From Mycobacterium spongiae (GTDB taxonomy: Bacteria; Actinomycetota; Actinomycetes; Mycobacteriales; Mycobacteriaceae): DNA of 64,000 nucleotides. The stretch is from NCBI RefSeq assembly GCF_018278905.1, contig NZ_CP046600.1:3038001-3102000 (forward strand), written 5' to 3'. The position numbers and the translations under genes were made by a program. Below, piece by piece: positions 18,177-25,555 of the stretch; positions within the stretch are counted from its first letter, which is position 1; each line of letters starts with the position of its first letter. The notes beneath the pieces were generated by a model. The model saw only the letters and a program-made list of their open reading frames with translations. It did no database searches and was not told the DNA's origin.

Positions 18177-18748
18177 ATCGCCGCCATCTCGGTATCGCTA
18201 GCGACACACTGTCGCCCGGCCGCGAAACCCGCGTCGAGCGCCTCCTGGTTCGGCCCGCCGAGCTTCTCCCGGTAGGACGGCAGGGCCTCGGGCACTGCGG
18301 CTTTGACGGCGTCCAGATCCACGAGACCGGTGACTGCCAGGTATGCGCCGAGCAGCACCATGGAGGCGATTTGCTTGCGCCCCAGATCAATCGCGATGGC
18401 GGTGGCTGGTATCTGCGTCACCGATTCCAGCTCCGCGGGCAGCGGGCCCTCGAAGACTGTGGAGTCGACGAGCACGAGCGACTCGGGCGTCAGCCGCGCC
18501 AACGTGGGCTGGGAGTAGTCATGGTGCATCACGAACCCCGACCACGCCTTGTCAATGGTCGGCGGTGCGGTCACTGGCGCGTCCGAGACGATCAAGGACG
18601 CCTCGGTGTTACCACCGCGCATCATCCCGCCGTAGCTACCGAAGAGCTGCACGTGCAGTCCCGCGCGGAGCGCTCCCCGGGCGAGCACCTGGGCGCACAG
18701 CTGTATTCCCTGCCCGCCGATGCCCGTCATGACGACCTCGCGTCGCAT
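18173..18748 (-). CDS. 2-oxoacid:ferredoxin oxidoreductase, gamma subunit
   Basis: A 191-residue gamma (CoA-binding) subunit opening with VVMTGIGGQGIQLCAQVLAR and the motif SYGGMMRGGNTEASLI, both typical of pyruvate/ketoisovalerate oxidoreductase gamma domains. It is the first gene of a seven-gene leftward operon (gamma, delta, alpha, beta, Rieske oxygenase, two acyl-CoA dehydrogenases). Upstream, 99 bp separate it from a divergent TetR gene and hold a strong inverted repeat. Four-subunit enzymes of this kind are best known from anaerobes, so one beside an oxygenase stands out. Confidence 0.92.
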   Translation of the reverse strand: MRREVVMTGIGGQGIQLCAQVLARGALRAGLHVQLFGSYGGMMRGGNTEASLIVSDAPVTAPPTIDKAWSGFVMHHDYSQPTLARLTPESLVLVDSTVFEGPLPAELESVTQIPATAIAIDLGRKQIASMVLLGAYLAVTGLVDLDAVKAAVPEALPSYREKLGGPNQEALDAGFAAGRQCVASDTEMAAM

Positions 18749-18777
18749 CTCGAACCGCCTCTACTGACTCCCAGCGT

Positions 18778-18815
18778 AAAAACACAGTGTAACTGATACT
18801 AAAATCAGTGTTTTT
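18778..18815. promoter_or_regulatory. Nested inverted repeats in the TetR/oxidoreductase divergent promoter
   Basis: Outer arms AAAAACAC (18778-18785) and GTGTTTTT (18808-18815) pair exactly; inside, ACTGAT (18792-18797) and ATCAGT (18804-18809) pair around 6 bp; ACACAGTGT (18782-18790) is a further small palindrome. The block is AT-rich and lies 30 bp from the oxidoreductase gamma start and 33 bp from the TetR start, so one TetR dimer pair could control both directions. Confidence 0.65.
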
Positions 18816-18847
18816 ATTTAGCAAATCGAGCGGGTAGGATCACGGCC

Positions 18848-19507
18848 ATGACGAAGCGAGAGCGAGCTGCTGAATCGCGGCTACCGCGGAAAGCGGAAGA
18901 TTGGCTCACTGGGCGCCGGGCGCGCTACACCGACGAGGTGGCCAATATCGTCGAAGCCGCCTACAAGGTGATCGAAGCCACCGGCTCCACTGACCCGTCC
19001 TTGCGGGCGATTCTTGCCGAGGCCGGTGTGTCGACTCCGGTGTTCTACCGCCACTTTGACTCCAAGGACGAACTGTTGGTGCTGCTGCTCGATGACGGCC
19101 GTCGGCAGCTCGCCGGATACCTCAAGACGCGGCTGGACAAGGTTGACGATCCCGAGGGAAAAATCCGGGCTTGGGTGGACGGCATGATGGCCCAGGTGAC
19201 GGCACCGGCGGCGGCGCAGCGCACCCGTCCGTTCTTCGTCGACCAAGGGCTGCTGGACCGCAACTACGCGGCACAACAGCAGGAGTCGATCCAACGTCTC
19301 GTCGATCTGCTCCACGAGCCGGTGGCGGCGTTGTCGCTGCGACCTTCCGACTCGACGCTCAAAGAGCGGCACGCCGCGGCAATCTACTGCCTGGTCACCG
19401 GCGCCATGCGCCACCACTTGACCTATCAGACCACTCCATCCAAGGCGGAGTGTCGGCATCTCGCTGACTTCTGCCTCGCCGGCATCCGAAACGTGGGTTC
19501 CAGTTAG
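18848..19507 (+). CDS. TetR-family regulator of the divergent operon
   Basis: A 219-residue TetR protein. The helix-turn-helix is seen as LRAILAEAGVSTPVFYRHF with SKDELLVLLLDDG after it, at about residues 50-80; a basic N-terminal arm precedes it. The ligand domain is unremarkable. It is transcribed away from the oxidoreductase-Rieske-dehydrogenase operon across a region with nested inverted repeats, and toward the ligase and hydroxyacid dehydrogenase genes, so it probably represses both sides and senses a pathway CoA ester or acid. That role is inferred from position. Confidence 0.88.
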   Translation: MTKRERAAESRLPRKAEDWLTGRRARYTDEVANIVEAAYKVIEATGSTDPSLRAILAEAGVSTPVFYRHFDSKDELLVLLLDDGRRQLAGYLKTRLDKVDDPEGKIRAWVDGMMAQVTAPAAAQRTRPFFVDQGLLDRNYAAQQQESIQRLVDLLHEPVAALSLRPSDSTLKERHAAAIYCLVTGAMRHHLTYQTTPSKAECRHLADFCLAGIRNVGSS

Positions 19508-19526
19508 CGCGGGGGCATACAGGGAT

Positions 19527-20981
19527 ATGGAACTTCTGGTCAGTGACATCTTCCGCAACGCCGCGAGAACCGTCCCCGACCGTCCAGCGTTGGCGATCGG
19601 CGAACGAAGTTGGACCTTCGGCGAGCTAGACCTGATCTCCGAACACGTCGCGCGGTGCCTAGCAAACCGCGGGATCGGGGTCGGCGATCATATCTCCAAT
19701 CGCGCCGACATCAGCATCGCGACCGTGGCGCTGTTCATTGCCGCGTCGAAACTGGGCGCGGTGTTCGTGCCGATAGATCCAGCCTTGTCCGAGAGAGAAG
19801 CAGGCGAGCTGGAGCGCTTGGTCGACCCAGGGCTGGCGCTAGGCCCAAGCCAGGCAACCGACCTGTTGGAGGAGGCGGAACACCTTCCGTGCGAACCAAC
19901 GCTTCCCGACATGGAACTCCATGAGGATGCCCCCCACGTGTCGTTCTTCACCAGTGGCAGCACGGGCGAGCCCAAGCCCATCGCGCTGAGCAATCGGGTG
20001 TCGGTGCTACGGAGTCACCCCGGAGCGCAACCCGAACACCGGGGCGCGGCGATGTGCCCGTTCCCACTTTTCCACGTCGCAGCCTGGATGATCGCCCTGC
20101 AGCAGTGGCAGAACCGAGCACTGGTGATCCTCCCACTCGACTTCACCGCCGCGACCATCTGTCGCGGGATCGCTGCCCACCGCGCGGAGCGCATCTACTG
20201 CATCCCGGCGATTTGGCGTCGGATCTTCGACTACGTCGAGCAGGCCGAGACCCCCGACCTGTCCTCGATCCGCATTGCCGACACGGGCACATCGGCCACC
20301 CCTCCGAGTCTGATCGAGTCCCTGAAGGCTCTGCTTCCCCAAGCCCACATTCGGGTGTTCTACGGTTCGACCGAAGCCGGGCCGGTCACCGTGCTCGAGG
20401 GTGCCGCGCTCACCGGGCGGGCGGGCTCCTGCGGACTGCCCATGCAGGGGGTTCAACTGCGCATGAGCCACGACGGAGAACTGCAGCTGCGGGGTCCGTG
20501 CGTGTTCGATCCACCCGCACAGGGCCATGACCCCTCTCGTGGTTCGAACAGCTTCACTGCGGACGGCTGGCTGCACACCGGTGATCTCGCCGAGATCGAC
20601 GACGACGGATATGTCTACATCACCGGTCGCGCCAAGGACATCATCCGGTCAGCCGGTCACTCGATCTCCCCCGCCGAGGTGGAGGCGGTCGTCGCGGGCC
20701 TGCCGGGCATCCAGGATGTCGCGGTAATTGGCATACCCGACCCAGACTGGGGCGAAATCGTCTGCGCAGCAATGGTTGTCGAACCCGGCCAGCGTGCTCC
20801 GACGTTGGAGTTCGTTCGCAAGCGCTACGCGGATCGACTCGCTTCGTTCAAACACCCGCGCCGAATCGTCGTCGTCGACGAGATTCCGCGCACCGCGTCC
20901 ACGCAACAAGTCATGAGGCGGCTCTTGATCGACCGGATTACCGGCGCGGCATCTGGCGGGCAGCCAGGCGAGAGGGGTTGA
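19527..20981 (+). CDS. AMP-dependent acyl-CoA synthetase-like protein lacking the A10 lysine
   Basis: A 484-residue ANL-superfamily protein. The P-loop FFTSGSTGEPK is at 140-150, followed by YGSTEAG, the hinge HTGDLAEIDDDGYVYITGR and the lid domain. The A10 motif, normally PRTxxGKxxR with the catalytic lysine, reads PRTASTQQVMRR with Gln460-Gln461 at the lysine position. That lysine normally supports adenylate formation, so activity may be weak or limited to the thioester step. The gene follows the TetR gene by 19 bp and precedes the hydroxyacid dehydrogenase by 6 bp, so it belongs to the same operon. Expected role: activating a carboxylic acid intermediate. Confidence 0.85.
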   Translation: MELLVSDIFRNAARTVPDRPALAIGERSWTFGELDLISEHVARCLANRGIGVGDHISNRADISIATVALFIAASKLGAVFVPIDPALSEREAGELERLVDPGLALGPSQATDLLEEAEHLPCEPTLPDMELHEDAPHVSFFTSGSTGEPKPIALSNRVSVLRSHPGAQPEHRGAAMCPFPLFHVAAWMIALQQWQNRALVILPLDFTAATICRGIAAHRAERIYCIPAIWRRIFDYVEQAETPDLSSIRIADTGTSATPPSLIESLKALLPQAHIRVFYGSTEAGPVTVLEGAALTGRAGSCGLPMQGVQLRMSHDGELQLRGPCVFDPPAQGHDPSRGSNSFTADGWLHTGDLAEIDDDGYVYITGRAKDIIRSAGHSISPAEVEAVVAGLPGIQDVAVIGIPDPDWGEIVCAAMVVEPGQRAPTLEFVRKRYADRLASFKHPRRIVVVDEIPRTASTQQVMRRLLIDRITGAASGGQPGERG

Positions 20982-20987
20982 TCAGCA

Positions 20988-22043
20988 GTGCCTGACGAAC
21001 CTGTGGTGGTGGCGATCATGTTCCCCGCGGCATGGGACCACAGACCGGCGACCGCGCTGGCGGCCGATATCGCGCGACTGAAGTCGATCAGCCCACGCAT
21101 CCAGGTCATCGACGAGCGCTACACCGATTCCGATGCAGTGCGGCTGCGGCGCGGCCAGGATCCTTCGGCGGACCTGCGCGATCAGCAGGCACCGTTGACC
21201 GATCGACAACGAGAAGTGTTGGCACAAGCCGAAGTAATCCTCGCCCAAGACCTCCCCTTCGACGTCGCGGACCTGGCGCCCCGGCTGCGGTGGGTCCAAG
21301 GCGTCGGTGCTGGGGTGAGCCAGTTGCAGTCCGCCGGAGTGCCCAACGGGTCCGTCCGCCTCACCACGGCGGCCGGCGCCAACTCGGTGGCAATCGCCGA
21401 GTTCGTGTTCGCCCGAATACTTCAGATCGTCAAACGGCTCCCCGAGATCGATACACTCGCTCGGGAACACGTTTGGCGGCCCACCTATGGAAGCCAACTC
21501 GCCGGGCGATCGCTCACCGTCGTAGGGTTAGGGTCGATCGGTCGCCGCGTGGCCATTCTGGCCCGAGCCTTCGGTATGCACGTCAAAGCAGTCCGGCAAA
21601 GCGCACAGACCGGTGCAACCGACCGCGACGTCGACGAGGTGTTCGGAGCTGCCGATCTGGTCAGCGCGGTCACCGGGAGCGCCGTCGTGGTCGCCGCAGT
21701 TCCCGAAACGCCAGACACCCGTGACCTGTTCAACGCCAAGATCTTTGGCGCTATGTCTGGCGGCAGCGTGTTCATCAATGTCGGACGCGGCAGCGCGGTC
21801 GACGAGGACGACCTGGTCAAAGCGCTGTCGGACGGTCACCTCGCCGCCGCCGCTCTCGACGTCGTCAAGAACGAGCCACTGCCTGCGGCGGCCGAACTCT
21901 GGGCGGCGCCCAACCTGTACCTCTCCCCACACAGCGCTGCCACGGCCGACGAGCATTGGCGCAACGTCTTCGCCCTTTTCGGCGCGAATCTCGAGAACTA
22001 CCTCAACGGCGAGCCGCTGGTAAACCAGGTACCCAGCGTGTGA
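20988..22043 (+). CDS. D-2-hydroxyacid dehydrogenase family protein
   Basis: A 351-residue NAD(P)-dependent dehydrogenase. The nucleotide motif GLGSIG is at 180-185 and the catalytic triad of the family is intact: R267 (NVGRGSA), E296 (KNEPLP) and H315 (LSPHSA). It interconverts a 2-hydroxy acid and a 2-oxo acid. Starting at GTG 20988 after GAGAGGGG, it is the third gene of the TetR operon. A 2-oxo acid product would be a natural substrate for the oxidoreductase made by the divergent operon; this link is inferred. Confidence 0.9.
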   Translation: MPDEPVVVAIMFPAAWDHRPATALAADIARLKSISPRIQVIDERYTDSDAVRLRRGQDPSADLRDQQAPLTDRQREVLAQAEVILAQDLPFDVADLAPRLRWVQGVGAGVSQLQSAGVPNGSVRLTTAAGANSVAIAEFVFARILQIVKRLPEIDTLAREHVWRPTYGSQLAGRSLTVVGLGSIGRRVAILARAFGMHVKAVRQSAQTGATDRDVDEVFGAADLVSAVTGSAVVVAAVPETPDTRDLFNAKIFGAMSGGSVFINVGRGSAVDEDDLVKALSDGHLAAAALDVVKNEPLPAAAELWAAPNLYLSPHSAATADEHWRNVFALFGANLENYLNGEPLVNQVPSV

Positions 22044-22077
22044 GGCACGGCGGCACCTTCCGCGGGATTCAAGCATT

Positions 22078-22098
22078 GTTTGACTCAGTGATTCAAAC
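22078..22098. promoter_or_regulatory. 21-bp dyad, probable TetR operator
   Basis: GTTTGA-C-TCA on the left and TGA-T-TCAAAC on the right form a dyad centred on G22088, with one mismatched pair only. It ends 18 bp before the start codon of the TetR gene at 22117, so autoregulation is likely. Confidence 0.65.
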
Positions 22099-22116
22099 AC
22101 TGTTAGATTCGCCTGC

Positions 22117-22755
22117 ATGGACGCGCCAGCCACCCGCGATCGACTGCTAGCCGCCGCCGAACGGCTCTTCGCCAAGGGAGGTGAGGAGGCAACGTCGCTG
22201 CGGGCGGTGACCCGTGAGGCGGAGGCCAACGTCGCCGCCGTGCACTACCACTTCGGTGGCCGCGACGGACTCCTCCGCGAAGTGCTCAACCGCCACATCG
22301 CACCGATCAACACCCGACGTCGCGAGCTCGTGGCGGCCGCACAGGCACGGGTGGCCGCGCCGGCGCTGGCCGACATCGTCGACGCCTTCGTCCGTCCGGA
22401 CCTGGAAACCCTGGCCGAACTCCGGCAAACAGAACCCCAGATGGCGCGATTCATCGGAAGGGCATACAGCCAGCCCAGTACGGCGGTTGCGGCCGCGGCC
22501 GCAGAGCAATTCGCCGCGACGGCCCACACGTTCACCCCGCTGCTTGCCGACCAACTGCCTCATCTCGCCGACGACGAGTTGCGAACCCGTCTCGACCTGG
22601 TCGTGGGGATCATCACCGGCCTGTTCGCCCGCGCAAACCCGACAGGCCAGGCGCCCCCGCTGGATACCGAAGACCTCGATGAGCAGGCCCGCCGCCTGAC
22701 CGCGTTCATCGTTGGCGCCCTGTCCGCGCCCGCCACCCGCGATGACCTGAGATGA
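22117..22755 (+). CDS. TetR-family transcriptional regulator
   Basis: A 212-residue TetR protein: RLLAAAERLFAKGGEEATSL, then VTREAEANVAAVHYHFGGRD forms the helix-turn-helix at about residues 8-52, the HYHF variant common in AcrR-like members. The C-terminal domain is Ala-rich and helical. The alpha/beta hydrolase gene starts 12 bp after its stop, so the two are co-transcribed. A 21-bp dyad lies directly upstream. The inducer is unknown. Confidence 0.88.
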   Translation: MDAPATRDRLLAAAERLFAKGGEEATSLRAVTREAEANVAAVHYHFGGRDGLLREVLNRHIAPINTRRRELVAAAQARVAAPALADIVDAFVRPDLETLAELRQTEPQMARFIGRAYSQPSTAVAAAAAEQFAATAHTFTPLLADQLPHLADDELRTRLDLVVGIITGLFARANPTGQAPPLDTEDLDEQARRLTAFIVGALSAPATRDDLR

Positions 22756-22767
22756 GAGGAATCCCCG

Positions 22768-23631
22768 ATGACCCTCGCACCGATCGACCGGCCCGCCTGG
22801 CTTCCGGCGTCCGCCTGGCCATGGCCCACCACGGGGCTGATGGTGGGACCCGACCGGGTAGCGATCACCGATATCGGGCAGGGCCACACGCTGTTGTTTG
22901 TCCACGTCGGAACGTGGAGCTTCGTGTGGCGGGATGTTCTGGCGCACCTGCACACCCGCTTCCGCTGCGTGGCGATCGACCCGGTCGGCAGCGGCCTGAG
23001 CGATCGGATCGACCGGCGCCCAACGCTTGATCAGGCCGCCGCAACGATCACCAGTGTCATCGATGCGCTGGATCTACGCGACGTCACCCTCGTTGCCCAC
23101 GACCTCGGCGGCCCAGCGGCTTTCGCCGCCGCCTCGCGACGACCCGACCGCATTGCGTCCCTGGCAGCCGTCAACTGCTTCGCCTGGCGTCCGACGGGTG
23201 TGCTGTTTCGCGGCATGCTCTCGGTGATGGGAAGCGCCCCAGCCAGAGAGTCCGACGCCCTACTGGCATGGCTCCCGGCCATGACGTCCACCCGGCTCGG
23301 CGTGGGCCGACACTGGAAGCGCACCGATCGCAAGATATTTCGCGCCGGCCTCGACACCAGCGCTCGCCGCGCCTGGCACGCCTACTTCCGCGATGCACGA
23401 CGCGCCGAGGACCTCTACCGCGAGATCCACACGGGATTGACCGGACCACTCGCGGGCAAGCCGCTGTTGAGCGTGTTCGGCGAACACAACGATCCGCTCG
23501 GGTTCCAACCGCAGTGGAAGGCACTGTTCCCCGACGCCCGACAACTCAAAGTCCTTTCGGGAAACCACTTTCCCATGTGTGACGACCCCCAGTTCGTCGG
23601 GAGCGCACTCGGCGCGTTGACAGCTGCCTAA
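22768..23631 (+). CDS. Alpha/beta hydrolase with Asp nucleophile (dehalogenase/epoxide-hydrolase type)
   Basis: A 287-residue alpha/beta hydrolase. The nucleophile elbow reads VAHDLGGPAA with D112, as in haloalkane dehalogenases and epoxide hydrolases, not the Ser of esterases. The general base is probably H267 (SGNHFPM). The oxyanion region is HVGTWSFVW, close to the HGxP-W pattern. A cap domain lies at about 140-220. It could cleave carbon-halogen, epoxide or similar bonds. It shares an operon with the TetR gene upstream; GAGG precedes ATG 22768. Substrate unknown. Confidence 0.87.
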   Translation: MTLAPIDRPAWLPASAWPWPTTGLMVGPDRVAITDIGQGHTLLFVHVGTWSFVWRDVLAHLHTRFRCVAIDPVGSGLSDRIDRRPTLDQAAATITSVIDALDLRDVTLVAHDLGGPAAFAAASRRPDRIASLAAVNCFAWRPTGVLFRGMLSVMGSAPARESDALLAWLPAMTSTRLGVGRHWKRTDRKIFRAGLDTSARRAWHAYFRDARRAEDLYREIHTGLTGPLAGKPLLSVFGEHNDPLGFQPQWKALFPDARQLKVLSGNHFPMCDDPQFVGSALGALTAA

Positions 23632-23654
23632 CGCGCTAACGCGCTGAATCACAA

Positions 23655-24368
23655 TCAGTGGTTCGGCGTTTCCGACGGCGACGTGATCCGCACCAACCGA
23701 GCGGTCGTGTGCCCATCGGCAGCGCGCCGACCGGGCGTGGAGAGGCCTTCGAGGACGAGCCGGCGGGCACGCTCGAGGCATGCGCTGATCTCGTCTTCAC
23801 TGAGCGCGAGGCGGTCGGTGCGCAGCCCTAGGGCGACCGTGCCGTTCCAGGCTCCCCACAAGAACCGAGAGGCCAGCTTGGCGTCGACACGATCGTCTAT
23901 CTCGCCGGCGTCGATGGCCTCTTGGATCTTGGCTTGGAACGCGTCCAGCGTAGCGGCAATGCGATCGCCGACGCGGTCACGGGCGGCCGGATCCACTGCG
24001 GGCAAACGGCTCTCGACGCCGTCGAAGGCCAGGAACCGGAAGGCGCCGGGGTGCTCGATGTGGAACCTGAGGTATGCGTCGCCAGCTGCCCCGACTTGTT
24101 CGAGAGGTGACCATTCCGGTTGGTAGGCCCGGTCGAGGTAGGTGGCGAACAGCTCCGTCGCCCGCTCGACGACCCCCAGGTATAGCCCGTCCTTGTTGCC
24201 GAAGTGGGTGTAGAGCGACCCGACGGACACGTCGGCAGCCTCGGCGATGTCTTCGATGCGAGCGCCCCGGTAGCCATGGAGCGTGAACGCATGCTCGGCG
24301 GCGTCGAGGATGGCCGCACGGTTGCGGATCTTCCGCCGGTCCGTCCTGGTATATTGAACTACGTTCAT
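23655..24368 (-). CDS. TetR-family transcriptional regulator
   Basis: A 237-residue TetR protein. Helix-turn-helix: AAILDAAEHAFTLHGYRGAR followed by IEDIAEAADVSVGSLYTHFG (about residues 18-60). The C-terminal domain has the FRFLAFDGVESR region seen in the TetR_C_33/AcrR-like group. It diverges from the nitrilase-like gene at 24481, which it may control. ATTGAACTAC occurs twice at its start (24353 and 24370). Convergent with the hydrolase gene, 23 bp apart. Confidence 0.88.
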   Translation of the reverse strand: MNVVQYTRTDRRKIRNRAAILDAAEHAFTLHGYRGARIEDIAEAADVSVGSLYTHFGNKDGLYLGVVERATELFATYLDRAYQPEWSPLEQVGAAGDAYLRFHIEHPGAFRFLAFDGVESRLPAVDPAARDRVGDRIAATLDAFQAKIQEAIDAGEIDDRVDAKLASRFLWGAWNGTVALGLRTDRLALSEDEISACLERARRLVLEGLSTPGRRAADGHTTARLVRITSPSETPNH

Positions 24369-24379
24369 GATTGAACTAC
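24353..24379. repeat. 10-bp direct repeat at the TetR start
   Basis: ATTGAACTAC at 24353-24362 and 24370-24379, 17 bp apart, span the start codon of the minus-strand TetR gene and face the nitrilase-like gene. They may be two operator half-sites. Direct rather than inverted order is unusual for TetR proteins. Confidence 0.4.
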
Positions 24380-24480
24380 TTTACAAAAAGTCTGTGACGT
24401 GGGAAAGTGTTATCCCAGGCCGGCGTGTTCAACGCCCGCACGACAAGGTCTAGGCCCACCGACACAGAGGACGCCGAGTC

Positions 24481-25536
24481 ATGACCGCCACCGTCACCAT
24501 CTCCGCGGTCCAGCCCGCCTTGCAGCTCGGCGCGGTCGAGGCCAACCTGCGCCGGGTCGAAGACCTCATCCGAGACGCCCACCGCGAACACCATGCGGAG
24601 GTGATCATCGTTCCCGAAGCCAGCACCTCCCCCAACGTGTACTCCCGAACATTGCGCCACGTGGCCCGTTCCGTCGATGGTGCGCCGTTTGAGCTTTACA
24701 CCCGGCTGGCACGTGAGCTGGGCTGCGTGATCGGCGGGGGCTTCCTGGCGCGCCGCGGCGGCGACGTTTACGGAACCTATGTCTTGGCCGAGCCCGATGG
24801 TCGGGTCCACTTGCACGACAAGGACATCCCCACCATGTGGGAACAGAATTACTACCGAGGCGGCGACGACGATGGAGTCACCTACTGTCGCGCGCTGGAT
24901 GCCCCGGTGGGTCTGGCATCTGGTTGGGAATGGGCTCGCTACCGCACCGCCCGCCGCCTCGCGGGGCGCATCCAGCTCCTGCTCGGGGGCATGTGCTGGC
25001 CGTCTTACCCGCTGAACTGGTGGCCGCTGAAGCCGTGGATCCGGCGTGAGCATGGTCTGCAGCGCCAATTCGCCCGAGAATTACCCCGCCAGGTGGCCCG
25101 GCTCATCGGCGCACCCGTCGCGATCGCCTCGCACGTCGGCGACATCGCTTTCGAGACCCCCCTCGGGCCCGGGATCCCCTGGAACACCGTCATGGTCGGC
25201 GAAACCCAGATCTGCGAGCGCGACGGGACCATGCTCGCCCGCCTCGCCTACGAAGACGGCGAAGGCCACGTCGCCGCGCCCGTCACCCTCAACCGCCCCG
25301 AACCCGTGGACCCCATCGACGACCGGTTCTGGATCCCCAACCAGACCGTCTCCCTGCGGATCCTCTGGCACGCGATGAACGGCCACGGCGCCGCCAAGTA
25401 TCGCGCCATGCGCACACTGCGCCGTCATACCTGGCAACGCCTCCCCGCTGGCGACCTGCCCGACGAGATCTCGCCGCCGACGCCGGACCAGACACCGCCT
25501 GCCACGACAGCCGCCGATCGCGGCAGCGTCAGTTAG
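24481..25536 (+). CDS. Nitrilase-superfamily protein without the catalytic cysteine
   Basis: A 351-residue carbon-nitrogen hydrolase fold. Two of the three catalytic residues are present: E46 (IIVPEAST) and K114 (HDKDIPTMWE, with E121 after it). At the nucleophile position the usual GxxxCWE reads VGLASGWEW: Cys is replaced by Gly148 (codon GGT, one base from TGT). The next Cys is C172, after the elbow, and is unlikely to substitute. So hydrolysis by the normal thioester route seems lost; binding or a changed chemistry is possible. It precedes the Rv2000-like flavoprotein by 19 bp in the same operon. Confidence 0.82.
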   Translation: MTATVTISAVQPALQLGAVEANLRRVEDLIRDAHREHHAEVIIVPEASTSPNVYSRTLRHVARSVDGAPFELYTRLARELGCVIGGGFLARRGGDVYGTYVLAEPDGRVHLHDKDIPTMWEQNYYRGGDDDGVTYCRALDAPVGLASGWEWARYRTARRLAGRIQLLLGGMCWPSYPLNWWPLKPWIRREHGLQRQFARELPRQVARLIGAPVAIASHVGDIAFETPLGPGIPWNTVMVGETQICERDGTMLARLAYEDGEGHVAAPVTLNRPEPVDPIDDRFWIPNQTVSLRILWHAMNGHGAAKYRAMRTLRRHTWQRLPAGDLPDEISPPTPDQTPPATTAADRGSVS

Positions 25537-25555
25537 GGCCAGTTAGGAGACTTCA

